Origin: an uncultured Bacilli bacterium
GTDB lineage: Bacteria; Bacillota_I; Bacilli_A; RF39; UBA660
Direction: 5' to 3'
Length of the DNA stretch: 6,778 nt
NCBI GenBank assembly: GCA_934085875.1
Contig: CAKOHQ010000054.1
Span: 1 to 6,778, forward strand
Below are positions 1-5,374 of the stretch, in pieces (position 1 is the first letter of the stretch; the number at the start of each line of letters is the position of its first letter). The notes below the pieces were generated by a model. That model was not told the DNA's origin, searched no databases, and saw only the letters and a list, made by a program, of their open reading frames with translations. The position numbers and the translations under genes were made by a program.

Positions 1-199
1 TTTGTGTTTCTATTTATATCTGTTGTTGCGTCGTCAACTTTGTTGTTTGTGTTTCTATTTATATCTGTTGTTGCATCGTCAACTTTGTTGTTTGTGTTTC
101 TATTTATATCTGTTGTTGCGTCGTCAACTTTGTTGTTTGTGTTTCTATTTATATCTGTTGTTGCATCATCAACTTTGTTGTTTGTGTTTCTATTTATAT
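1..199 (-). repeat. 45-bp in-frame tandem repeat, four full copies plus a partial
   Basis: Units are 1-45, 46-90, 91-135 and 136-180, followed by 19 bp of a fifth (181-199). The array may continue beyond the left edge. Units 1 and 3 are identical. Unit 2 differs at one site and unit 4 at two, all at third positions of Ala or Asp codons (GCG/GCA, GAC/GAT), so every copy encodes the same 15 residues. The period is a multiple of three, so copy-number change would lengthen or shorten the stalk without breaking the frame. There are no unique spacers, so this is not a CRISPR array. Confidence 0.97.
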
Positions 200-875
200 T
201 TATTATTGCCAATTCTACTATTTGTTTTGTATATTTATTGATTTTAATTCTATTGTTATTGCTATTTTTTACAATTTCTTCTTTTGCAGTACTAATAGCA
301 TTATTTAGTAAAGTTTCAGCAGCATCAACATTATCGTTAATAGATTTTGTATTGATTTTTGCATCAGCTATAATATTTTCTGTATTTTTATCACTATTAT
401 CTTTTATATCTTTAGTATTTTTATCATCATTTTTTATAATTTCTTCTTTACTAGAAGTTATATTTTTATTTAATTCTTTTGTATTATTTTCATTTTGTTC
501 TTTTAATTCTTTAGTACTATTAGTAATATTTTCATTAATATTATCTTTATTAGTATTATCATTTTCTTTAACTTCATCTAATTTAGAATTAGTTTTAGAA
601 TAATTAGAATTAACATTCTTTTTAACATTTTCAATTTTTTCTTGAGTTAATGAATCATTTTCATTCATTTTATTATTTGTTTCATTATTTAATTTCTTAG
701 CTTCATTTCTAGTATCATCGATAGAACTAACTACTTCTGGAATACTTTCATTGTCAACTTTATATATTTTAACAATATTAAATATACCTAAAATCATAAG
801 TATACTTACAATAGTAGTTATTGTGATACTAAAAATTTTTGTTGTATCCTTTTTCATACTTCTTTTAAACTCCAT
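1..875 (-). CDS. Membrane-anchored Asn-rich coiled-coil stalk protein with 11- and 15-residue repeats (3' end beyond window)
   Basis: The frame is open from ATG at 875 to the left edge: 291 complete codons and no stop, so the C-terminus is missing. Residues 1-15 are basic, about 16-38 form one hydrophobic segment (FSITITTIVSILMILGIF is its core), and the rest is hydrophilic and rich in Asn, Lys, Asp and Thr. No signal-peptidase or lipobox motif is visible, so an N-terminal anchor with an external stalk is inferred. From about residue 98 to 207 the sequence falls into 11-residue units with Ile, Leu or Val at position 5 (for example KEL, KDI, ENI, KSI). From residue 235 it becomes 15-residue units beginning VDDATTDIN. 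The start lies 4 nt after the foldase stop, which suggests translational coupling. AGAAGG touches the ATG with no spacer, so Met7 (ATG at 857, GGAG 12 nt upstream) is an alternative start. Function is unknown; a surface stalk or fibre is inference. Confidence 0.85.
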   Translation of the reverse strand, partial: MEFKRSMKKDTTKIFSITITTIVSILMILGIFNIVKIYKVDNESIPEVVSSIDDTRNEAKKLNNETNNKMNENDSLTQEKIENVKKNVNSNYSKTNSKLDEVKENDNTNKDNINENITNSTKELKEQNENNTKELNKNITSSKEEIIKNDDKNTKDIKDNSDKNTENIIADAKINTKSINDNVDAAETLLNNAISTAKEEIVKNSNNNRIKINKYTKQIVELAIININRNTNNKVDDATTDINRNTNNKVDDATTDINRNTNNKVDDATTDINRNTNNKVDDATTDINRNT

Positions 876-879
876 CCTT

Positions 880-1995
880 CTATTTTATTTTTATTTTTTT
901 GTAAGCTCCATGATATATTATTTTTAATTCTTTAATTGTGTTTTTTATATCATTAACACATTTTTCTTCTCTTAAATCATCATAATAATCATTTAACTTC
1001 TTATCATCCAATTCTAATTTTTTTATTATATGATATGCATATTTAGTTTTAATTGGATTGCTTACTTCACCAGGAGATAGTTTTTTTGCTTCACTTTCTA
1101 TTTCACTTAATAAATTATCATTTTTATAGTATAATTCGAACTTTGTATCATCTTCATCTGCTGCTTCACTGTATTTTTTTATTAAATCTTCAAATGAAAC
1201 ACCATTCTTTGCCTCACTAACAATATTCTTTGCTAATGCTTCTTTTTGGTTGATGATTGTACTACTAAGATTTTTACCGGTATTTAAATCTATTGTAGTA
1301 AGAACTATTTGTTCTAGTTTAGTATAATTTTCTTTATATGTTTCTTTTGTAGCAACTTTTTCTTCTTCTGTTAAATCATTTATTTTACCTTCACTATATA
1401 ATTTTTTTAATATTTTTTTATATAATTTGTCGGTTTCACTCATTTTATTATAAGATGCATCTGTGGTACCATTTTGTTTTAAAAACTTATTATATTGTTT
1501 TTTACCACCTAAGCCTTTAATAAATGATTCTTTTTCATTTTCTAATTCTTTTTTATCATCATTAGTTAATTCTATATTATTTTGCATTGCAATAGTTTTA
1601 ATAGCAGAAGCTGTTTTAATATCACTAATAGCTACTTCTTTTAAATAATCTCTGATAGTCAATTTAGATTCATCATCATACATAACATCAAGATCTTCAG
1701 ATTTGATTTCATTTATTTTTTCTTTATAATAATTATATTTTGCGGAATAAATATATATCATATAATCACTTTTGGTATAAGTATAATTATTTATACTAAT
1801 GACCTTTGTATTATATTTTGATTTATTAACAAAAAACAAAACCAAACCAATAATAAGAATTATTATTAAAGATAATATAAAGTATACTTTATATTTGTTT
1901 AACTTTGTTAAACAAATATTTTCTTTTTTATTAAGCGCTTTCCTTTCTCCATGTTTTTTACTTATTACTTTATCATCTTTTATTCTTTTAGACAT
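880..1995 (-). CDS. Membrane-anchored parvulin-type peptidyl-prolyl isomerase (PrsA/SurA-like foldase)
   Basis: This is a 371-residue protein. Residues 1-36 are strongly basic and presumably cytoplasmic, about 37-56 form one transmembrane helix, and the rest is predicted extracytoplasmic. Residues 60-225 resemble the Lys/Glu-rich helical N-domain of PrsA/SurA chaperones. Residues about 226-328 look like a PpiC/parvulin domain: LEQIVLTT opens it, then an ALAKNIVSEAKNGVSFEDL helix, KKYSEA, LSPGEVSNPIKT and the closing YAYHIIKK strand. Family members catalyse prolyl cis-trans isomerisation and help exported proteins fold. Unlike classical PrsA there is no lipoprotein Cys; the only Cys near the helix (residue 28) is on its cytoplasmic side and not in a lipobox. 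ATG at 1995 has AGGGAG 7 nt upstream, which fixes the start. The gene has its own promoter at 2049-2077 and is followed after 4 nt by the stalk gene, a plausible client. The fold assignment is good; catalytic activity is unproven. Confidence 0.85.
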   Translation of the reverse strand: MSKRIKDDKVISKKHGERKALNKKENICLTKLNKYKVYFILSLIIILIIGLVLFFVNKSKYNTKVISINNYTYTKSDYMIYIYSAKYNYYKEKINEIKSEDLDVMYDDESKLTIRDYLKEVAISDIKTASAIKTIAMQNNIELTNDDKKELENEKESFIKGLGGKKQYNKFLKQNGTTDASYNKMSETDKLYKKILKKLYSEGKINDLTEEEKVATKETYKENYTKLEQIVLTTIDLNTGKNLSSTIINQKEALAKNIVSEAKNGVSFEDLIKKYSEAADEDDTKFELYYKNDNLLSEIESEAKKLSPGEVSNPIKTKYAYHIIKKLELDDKKLNDYYDDLREEKCVNDIKNTIKELKIIYHGAYKKIKIK

Positions 1996-2029
1996 ATCAA
2001 CACTCCCTACTAAGCCATATTACCCTGTT

Positions 2030-2046
2030 AAAGTAATAATTACTTT
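2030..2046. promoter_or_regulatory. 17-bp perfect palindrome at the foldase transcription start
   Basis: AAAGTAAT and ATTACTTT are perfect 8-bp arms around one central base (2038). The element covers the predicted transcription start (about 2042) of the foldase promoter, directly downstream of its -10 box. That is a classic position for a repressor site; a small 5' hairpin in the mRNA is the alternative. It is AT-rich, so chance cannot be excluded. Confidence 0.4.
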
Positions 2047-2048
2047 TT

Positions 2049-2077
2049 ATTTTATACAAAATTCGAATATCTGTCAA
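2049..2077 (-). promoter_or_regulatory. σA-type promoter of the foldase-stalk unit
   Basis: On the minus strand TTGACA (2077-2072) is followed after exactly 17 bp by TAAAAT (2054-2049). The first matches the consensus -35 box fully and the second matches the -10 box in five of six bases. The predicted start is near 2042, giving a leader of about 47 nt to the ATG at 1995. The spacer contains the palindrome ATTCGAAT (2061-2068). Confidence 0.75.
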
Positions 2078-2080
2078 TTA

Positions 2081-2102
2081 AATATTAGTATTTTCTAATA
2101 TT
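2081..2102. repeat. 8-bp inverted repeat upstream of the foldase promoter
   Basis: AATATTAG and CTAATATT are perfect arms with a 6-nt loop, followed on the plus strand by four more T. It lies just upstream of the foldase -35 box. No plus-strand gene ends here, so a terminator role is not obvious; a regulator site or chance in AT-rich DNA are both possible. Confidence 0.4.
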
Positions 2103-2170
2103 TTTTATAACTAAATATATTTATATCCTGATGATATTAATTTTATGATGTTGTATCGAATAATATTTTT

Positions 2171-2187
2171 ATTTTATTGAATAAAAT
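2171..2187. repeat. 17-bp AT-only palindrome upstream of the small plus-strand gene
   Basis: ATTTTATT and AATAAAAT are perfect 8-bp arms around one G (2179), ending 3 bp before the putative -35 box of the downstream gene. It has the same 8-1-8 geometry as the palindrome at 2030-2046 but a different sequence. Its pure A+T arms make chance more likely here. Confidence 0.3.
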
Positions 2188-2190
2188 TTG

Positions 2191-2219
2191 TTGCATTTTA
2201 ATAATATTTGTTGTAATAT
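2191..2219 (+). promoter_or_regulatory. Putative σA-type promoter of the small plus-strand gene
   Basis: TTGCAT (2191-2196) and TAATAT (2214-2219) are 17 bp apart and would start transcription near 2226, about 25 nt before the ATG. Each box matches the consensus in only four of six bases, and other AT-rich placements are possible nearby, so this is a tentative call. Confidence 0.4.
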
Positions 2220-2250
2220 ATGTGTTACTCACTTAAGAAAGGGGAAAAAA

Positions 2251-2640
2251 ATGATAAGATATTCATTAAAAGCTTTAGAAAAAGTTGAAGTTGATAGAAG
2301 CTTACAAATTGAAAGTAATGTTAATAGAATAAAAGTTGCTATTGATCAAATCAATAAAAGAAATGGTTTAGAATATAAATTAGATAGATCTTTAAGAATT
2401 TATCAAAATAAATTTAAAGAAGTTTTAGATGTTCATGAAAGTACAATATTATTTATTAATGTATTATTTAATAATTCTGAGGAATTTCTTAAAATAGTAG
2501 GAAAATATGATTATCAATTTGATCAAGTTACTAAAATATATTGTGTTAATGAAAGTTTAGTTAGATTAGCATATGATTATTTTACTTCTTATAAAACTTT
2601 AGATAATAAAGATATAAAAGTGTTAAATTTAAAAAAATAA
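2251..2640 (+). CDS. Hypothetical protein, 129 residues
   Basis: I do not recognise this protein. The start is set by AAAGGGG ending 6 nt before ATG 2251. A longer frame from 2188 has no ribosome binding site and an atypical leader (FNNICCNICV), so it is rejected. The product has no signal peptide and no transmembrane segment, so it is probably cytoplasmic. It is mainly predicted helical and charged, with a Phe/Tyr-rich second half (FLKIVGKYDYQF, LAYDYFTSYKTL). Two similar segments about 30 residues apart (VDRSLQIE and LDRSLRIY) may be a weak internal repeat. It is the only plus-strand protein gene in the window, transcribed divergently from the foldase and convergently with queA, and it ends in their shared terminator. 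The strong ribosome binding site, own terminator and codon use like its neighbours support a real gene. Confidence 0.8.
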   Translation: MIRYSLKALEKVEVDRSLQIESNVNRIKVAIDQINKRNGLEYKLDRSLRIYQNKFKEVLDVHESTILFINVLFNNSEEFLKIVGKYDYQFDQVTKIYCVNESLVRLAYDYFTSYKTLDNKDIKVLNLKK

Positions 2641-2670
2641 TAGTGGATTAGTCAACACTATTATTTTTTT
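2631..2670. terminator. Bidirectional intrinsic terminator shared by the small gene and queA
   Basis: A perfect 10-bp stem (2636-2645 with 2656-2665) and a 10-nt loop are flanked by A7 on the left and T7 on the right, so it should end transcription from both sides. The TAA of the plus-strand gene (2638-2640) lies in the stem. The TAA of queA (2650-2648) lies in the loop. Confidence 0.9.
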
Positions 2671-3688
2671 CTATGTACATGGCATCTCCGAAAGAGAAAA
2701 ATCTATATTTATTTTTTACTGCGATGTTATATGCGTTAAGTATATATTCTTTTTTTGAAAAAGCACTTACTAACATAACTAGTGTACTTTTTGGTAAATG
2801 GAAATTAGTAATTAATCCATCTATTGCTTTGAATTTAAAACCTGGATATATAAATATATCGGTTTCTTTATTACATGGAACAAATTTATCATTATCTCTT
2901 AAAATAGTTTCTAATGTTCTTGTGCTTGTAGTACCAACTGCAATAATTCTATGCCCTTCTTCTTTTGTTTTATTTAAAATGTCTGCTGCTTTTTTGTCCA
3001 TTATAAAATGTTCAGTATGCATCTTATGTTTAGTGACATCAGTTACATTTACTGGTCTAAATGTACCTAGTCCAACGTGTAAAGTAATATGCACTATATT
3101 TATTCCTTTTTTTCTTATGTCATTTAATAATTCTTCTGTAAAATGTAATCCTGCTGTTGGTGCAGCAGCTGAACCATAATTTTCTGCATAGACAGTTTGG
3201 TATCTATCTTTATCTTTTAATTTTTCATGAATGTAAGGAGGAAGTGGCATAGAACCTAATTTATCTAATATTTCCATTAGTATTCCGTTATATATAAGTT
3301 CTACCCTGGTTACTCCTTCGTCTAAAACTTCTTTTACTTTTGCTTTTAATACTTCATTTCCAAAAACAATTATAGTATCTTTCTTTAAACGTTTTTGTGG
3401 TTTTGCTAAACATTCCCATATATTATTACCTAAATCATTTAATAATAATAATTCTATTACCGCACCTGTACTTTCTTTAATACCAATTAATCTTGCAGGT
3501 ATTACTTTAGTATCATTTATTACTAGAGCATCACCTTTATTTAAATAATCTATTATATTATAAAATTTTTTATGTTCAATTTCACCATCTTTTTTTAATA
3601 CCATTAGTCTACTTTCACTTCTTTTTTCTAATGGAGTTTGCGCTATTAAATCTTCTGGTAAATCATAATTAAAATCTTCTGTTTTCAT
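2648..3688 (-). CDS. queA: S-adenosylmethionine:tRNA ribosyltransferase-isomerase (QueA)
   Basis: This cytoplasmic enzyme moves and isomerises the ribosyl group of SAM onto preQ1 at position 34 of tRNAs with GUN anticodons, making epoxyqueuosine. The product is 346 residues, the usual family length, and all the conserved blocks are visible in order: YDLPEDLIAQ, ALVINDTKVIPARL, ECLAKPQKR, GSMPLPPYIHEKL, RYQTVYAENYGS, AAAPTAGLHFTEELL, HVGLGTFRPV, AVGTTSTRTLE, FIYPGFKFKAIDGLITNFHL, STLVMLVSAFS and YRFFSFGDAM. The start is ATG 3688 (MKTEDF), because AGGA (3702-3699) is 10 nt away. ATG 3697 would have AGGA only 1 nt upstream and adds just MRF. The gene has its own consensus promoter with a leader of about 19 nt, too short for a preQ1 riboswitch. 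No other queuosine genes are in view, so it looks monocistronic. Assignment is very secure. Confidence 0.98.
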   Translation of the reverse strand: MKTEDFNYDLPEDLIAQTPLEKRSESRLMVLKKDGEIEHKKFYNIIDYLNKGDALVINDTKVIPARLIGIKESTGAVIELLLLNDLGNNIWECLAKPQKRLKKDTIIVFGNEVLKAKVKEVLDEGVTRVELIYNGILMEILDKLGSMPLPPYIHEKLKDKDRYQTVYAENYGSAAAPTAGLHFTEELLNDIRKKGINIVHITLHVGLGTFRPVNVTDVTKHKMHTEHFIMDKKAADILNKTKEEGHRIIAVGTTSTRTLETILRDNDKFVPCNKETDIFIYPGFKFKAIDGLITNFHLPKSTLVMLVSAFSKKEYILNAYNIAVKNKYRFFSFGDAMYIEKNNSVD

Positions 3689-3713
3689 AAATCTCATTTC
3701 CTAACAATACGAT

Positions 3714-3741
3714 ATTATAACAAACAGTGGTATATTGTCAA
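3714..3741 (-). promoter_or_regulatory. Consensus extended -10 promoter of queA
   Basis: On the minus strand TTGACA (3741-3736), a 16-bp spacer and TATAAT (3719-3714) match the σA consensus perfectly. The spacer ends in TGT, making an extended -10 (TGTTATAAT). The predicted start is near 3707, immediately before the AGGA ribosome binding site. Confidence 0.9.
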
Positions 3742-3748
3742 TTAATTC

Positions 3749-3777
3749 TTGTATATTTTTTTTTACTATGTTATAAT
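3749..3777 (+). promoter_or_regulatory. Extended -10 promoter of tRNA-Trp
   Basis: TTGTAT (3749-3754), a 17-bp spacer and TATAAT (3772-3777), with TGT before the -10 (TGTTATAAT). The predicted start near 3784 is about 5 nt before the mature tRNA end. It is back to back with the queA promoter; the two -35 boxes are only 7 bp apart. Confidence 0.85.
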
Positions 3778-3788
3778 TTAGTAGTCAC

Positions 3789-3862
3789 AGGGGTGTGGTA
3801 TAATGGTAGCATAGGAGTCTCCAAAACTTTTGATGGGAGTTCGATTCTCTCCACCCCTGCCA
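3789..3862 (+). tRNA. tRNA-Trp, anticodon CCA
   Basis: This is a 74-nt cloverleaf. The acceptor stem AGGGGTG pairs with CACCCCT, with discriminator G and an encoded CCA end. The anticodon stem GGAGT/ACTTT encloses loop CTCCAAA with anticodon CCA at 3821-3823. The T stem GGGAG/CTCTC encloses loop TTCGATT, and the variable loop is 4 nt. The D arm (GTAT, AATGGTA, GCAT) is weak, with one mismatch and wobble pairs. CCA reads only TGG, which fits TGA as a stop codon here. The gene has its own promoter and terminator, so it is a single-gene transcription unit. Confidence 0.97.
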
Positions 3863-3872
3863 TTTGTATATT

Positions 3873-3897
3873 AACTAACTTAAATGTTAGTTTTTTT
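3873..3897 (+). terminator. Intrinsic terminator of tRNA-Trp
   Basis: AACTAAC (3873-3879) and GTTAGTT (3886-3892) form a perfect 7-bp stem with loop TTAAAT, running into T7 (3891-3897). It begins 10 nt after the tRNA CCA end. Read from the other side, where yqfD ends, the tail TTAATAT is poor in T, so it would terminate the yqfC-yqfD message only weakly. Confidence 0.88.
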
Positions 3898-5008
3898 ATT
3901 GAATTTTTTCTAACTCAACAACTTTTCCTATACTCTCTTCTGTTATTACGAATACATCTAATCTTATTTCTTTATTATTTATATTTTTATTTAAAATTTT
4001 CTTATCTAATATTTTCCCTTTACTTCCAATTTTTTCTTTTAATTTTTTATCTATTTCTAATAAGGCTTTATCAATACCTTCTTTTTCTTTATATTTATAT
4101 TTCTTTTTATCATATTCTATTTCTTTATATATACTAAAAAATTTATTTTTTAGTATATATTTTTTATCAAAAAATTTATATTTATTATTTCTTAATATTT
4201 TATGATTGATTAATATATTATATCTTTTTTTTCCTGTATATACTTTCTTTTCGTACTCTCTTTTAATAGTTATATCTGTTTTATACCAAACTTTTCCCAT
4301 TATAATTCCATTGGCACAAGTATAATTTTTTATTTCTTCATTATTTTTTAAGGTACCAGTTATTAATATATCATTTTGTTTAACTAAATCATTTACACTA
4401 ACTAATATTTCTCCTTTATCACTAAAAATATTTGTAATTAATGCTTCTTTTTTTGATACTACATCACAATATTCTCTATCCTTCTTTATATCATCAATTA
4501 TTCTTTCTTCAATTCTTACAACATATTTCATTCCTATATTTGTAATACTAATCCATTCTAATTTATTTTTATTATTTTCTAATATTTTATTTTTTATTTC
4601 ATCTAATTGATAAAAGTTCTTTTTATAACTAATAGGTGTTATTCCATAATTATTTAATTCTTCATTAACTAATTCTCTTATTTCTTTATTGCTATGTATT
4701 ATTTCTATTTTTATAATTATATTTGATATTATGTACATTGATATTAAACATGATATAAATAGTAATATAAAATATTTTAATTTTAATATTTTATCTTTTA
4801 AATAATCTAAACCTAAATTTTTATATATTGTTATATCGCTATAATAGTTATATTTTTTTATAATATCATATTTATCTTTTTCTATTTTTGCTATGATATT
4901 ATTTTTATCTATATACCTTATATTAAATAATTCTATATTATAACTATTACATTTATTAATAAACCTATTTATATTATTATTTACTTTTATTAATATATAT
5001 TTATTCAT
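3896..5008 (-). CDS. yqfD: Sporulation protein YqfD
   Basis: The 370-residue product has the layout of the YqfD family. The soluble N-terminal domain spans about 1-75, and a single transmembrane helix lies near 79-100 (YFILLFISCLISMYIISNII). The extracytoplasmic part begins with a segment resembling a small POTRA-like fold (LVNEELNNYGITP, then LEWISITNIGMKYVVRIEE). The conserved core follows: REYCDVVSKKEALITNIF, GEILVSVNDLVKQNDILITG, then CANGIIMGKVWYKT. In Bacillus subtilis the family is made in the mother cell and is needed for normal sporulation; its biochemical role is not known. ATG 5008 overlaps the end of yqfC by 8 bp and has GGAG 7 nt upstream inside yqfC, so the pair is translationally coupled. 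Base composition is extreme: four sampled 60-bp lines average about 13% GC, and the protein is saturated with Ile, Lys and Asn. Confidence 0.93.
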   Translation of the reverse strand: MNKYILIKVNNNINRFINKCNSYNIELFNIRYIDKNNIIAKIEKDKYDIIKKYNYYSDITIYKNLGLDYLKDKILKLKYFILLFISCLISMYIISNIIIKIEIIHSNKEIRELVNEELNNYGITPISYKKNFYQLDEIKNKILENNKNKLEWISITNIGMKYVVRIEERIIDDIKKDREYCDVVSKKEALITNIFSDKGEILVSVNDLVKQNDILITGTLKNNEEIKNYTCANGIIMGKVWYKTDITIKREYEKKVYTGKKRYNILINHKILRNNKYKFFDKKYILKNKFFSIYKEIEYDKKKYKYKEKEGIDKALLEIDKKLKEKIGSKGKILDKKILNKNINNKEIRLDVFVITEESIGKVVELEKIQ

Positions 5009-5240
5009 ATATTTTCTCCACTTTATTAATGTTACCCTTTATTAGCAATTCATTTTTTTCTAATTTAGTTATTAACATATCAAAACCAGTTATATTTAAT
5101 ATTAATTTATTTAGTTTTAAACTAATATATTTATCATTAAATTTTAAAATATCTATATATTTATATACATATATAAAATTTCTATATATTATTATATAGT
5201 AATCTTCTTGTTTTAAATAATTTTTAAATATTTCTAGCAC
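5001..5240 (-). CDS. yqfC: Sporulation protein YqfC (YabP/YqfC family)
   Basis: This 79-residue protein has the YabP/YqfC pattern. The end of the small β-rich domain is clearest: ILKFNDKYISLKLNKLILN, then GFDMLITKLEKNELLIKGNI and a closing VEKIYE. In this family the strand ending in L-x-I-x-G-x-I is characteristic. No signal peptide or transmembrane helix is seen. The start is GTG at 5240, with a weak GGTGA 6 nt upstream. The frame meets a TGA three codons further up, and no ATG occurs early in it, so GTG is the only sensible choice. The protein is slightly shorter at the N-terminus than typical homologues (about 90 residues). The gene overlaps yqfD by 8 bp, the conserved two-gene order of endospore formers. 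Adjacency makes the assignment firm although the sequence alone is short and very AT-rich. Confidence 0.88.
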   Translation of the reverse strand: MLEIFKNYLKQEDYYIIIYRNFIYVYKYIDILKFNDKYISLKLNKLILNITGFDMLITKLEKNELLIKGNINKVEKIYE

Positions 5241-5257
5241 TAGTCTTCACCAATAAA

Positions 5258-5284
5258 ATTATATGCAAAAAAAATACAATATTG
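5258..5284 (-). promoter_or_regulatory. Possible σE-like promoter of yqfC-yqfD
   Basis: On the minus strand CATATAAT (5265-5258) fits the -10 of mother-cell σE promoters (CATAcAAT type). CAATATT (5284-5278) upstream resembles the σE -35 (ATATT core), but the 12-bp spacer is shorter than usual. TATAAT within the -10 could equally be a σA box lacking a good -35. The start would fall near 5251, leaving a leader of about 11 nt. The family's known mother-cell expression raises plausibility. Confidence 0.3.
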
Positions 5285-5309
5285 CTTACTATGAAATATT
5301 GTATTTTTT
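5269..5309. terminator. Long bidirectional terminator-like hairpin upstream of yqfC
   Basis: A perfect 15-bp stem (5269-5283 with 5295-5309) and an 11-nt loop GCTTACTATGA have A6 at the outer left end and T6 at the outer right end, so it could stop transcription in either direction. It would insulate yqfC from anything arriving from the right on the minus strand. It overlaps the putative -35 region of yqfC. Confidence 0.7.
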
Positions 5310-5338
5310 ATTTATTGTAGTTTTGTAAATAATAATAT

Positions 5339-5374
5339 GGAATTGGACAAAAATGGCAATCTAGGAATTGGACA
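5339..5374. repeat. Direct repeat GGAATTGGACA, possible insertion-sequence end
   Basis: Two exact 11-bp copies (5339-5349 and 5364-5374) are spaced 25 bp apart. Read on the minus strand they are TGTCCAATTCC, starting with TG. Short repeated motifs of this spacing are typical of IS21-family termini, which carry multiple transposase-binding repeats. No second end and no recognisable transposase are in the window, so a remnant or solo end is inference. Confidence 0.45.

Noticed and set aside
1..199. CRISPR array
   Set aside because: The repeats are contiguous with no unique spacers and are in-frame coding sequence.
4..603. Plus-strand open frames across the 45-bp repeats and their flank, giving highly hydrophobic Val/Ile/Leu/Phe/Ser proteins
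   Set aside because: They mirror the real minus-strand stalk gene; the 45-bp period keeps all frames open. They have no ribosome binding site, and the minus frame has an organised anchor and repeat register.
1799..2098. Plus-strand open frame of 99 residues within and upstream of the foldase gene
   Set aside because: It has no ribosome binding site and lies antisense over the foldase N-terminus and its promoter.
2188..2250. Upstream in-frame ATG extending the 129-residue protein by 21 residues
   Set aside because: No ribosome binding site precedes it, it would lie upstream of or inside the putative promoter, and ATG 2251 has a strong AAAGGGG.
2673..3179. Plus-strand open frame of 168 residues inside queA
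   Set aside because: It is antisense to conserved QueA blocks and has no ribosome binding site.
3689..3713. preQ1 riboswitch before queA
   Set aside because: The predicted leader is only about 19 nt, too short for an aptamer, and no aptamer-like fold is visible.
3727..4137. Plus-strand open frame running through tRNA-Trp into yqfD
   Set aside because: It crosses the tRNA promoter, the tRNA and its terminator, and is antisense to yqfD.
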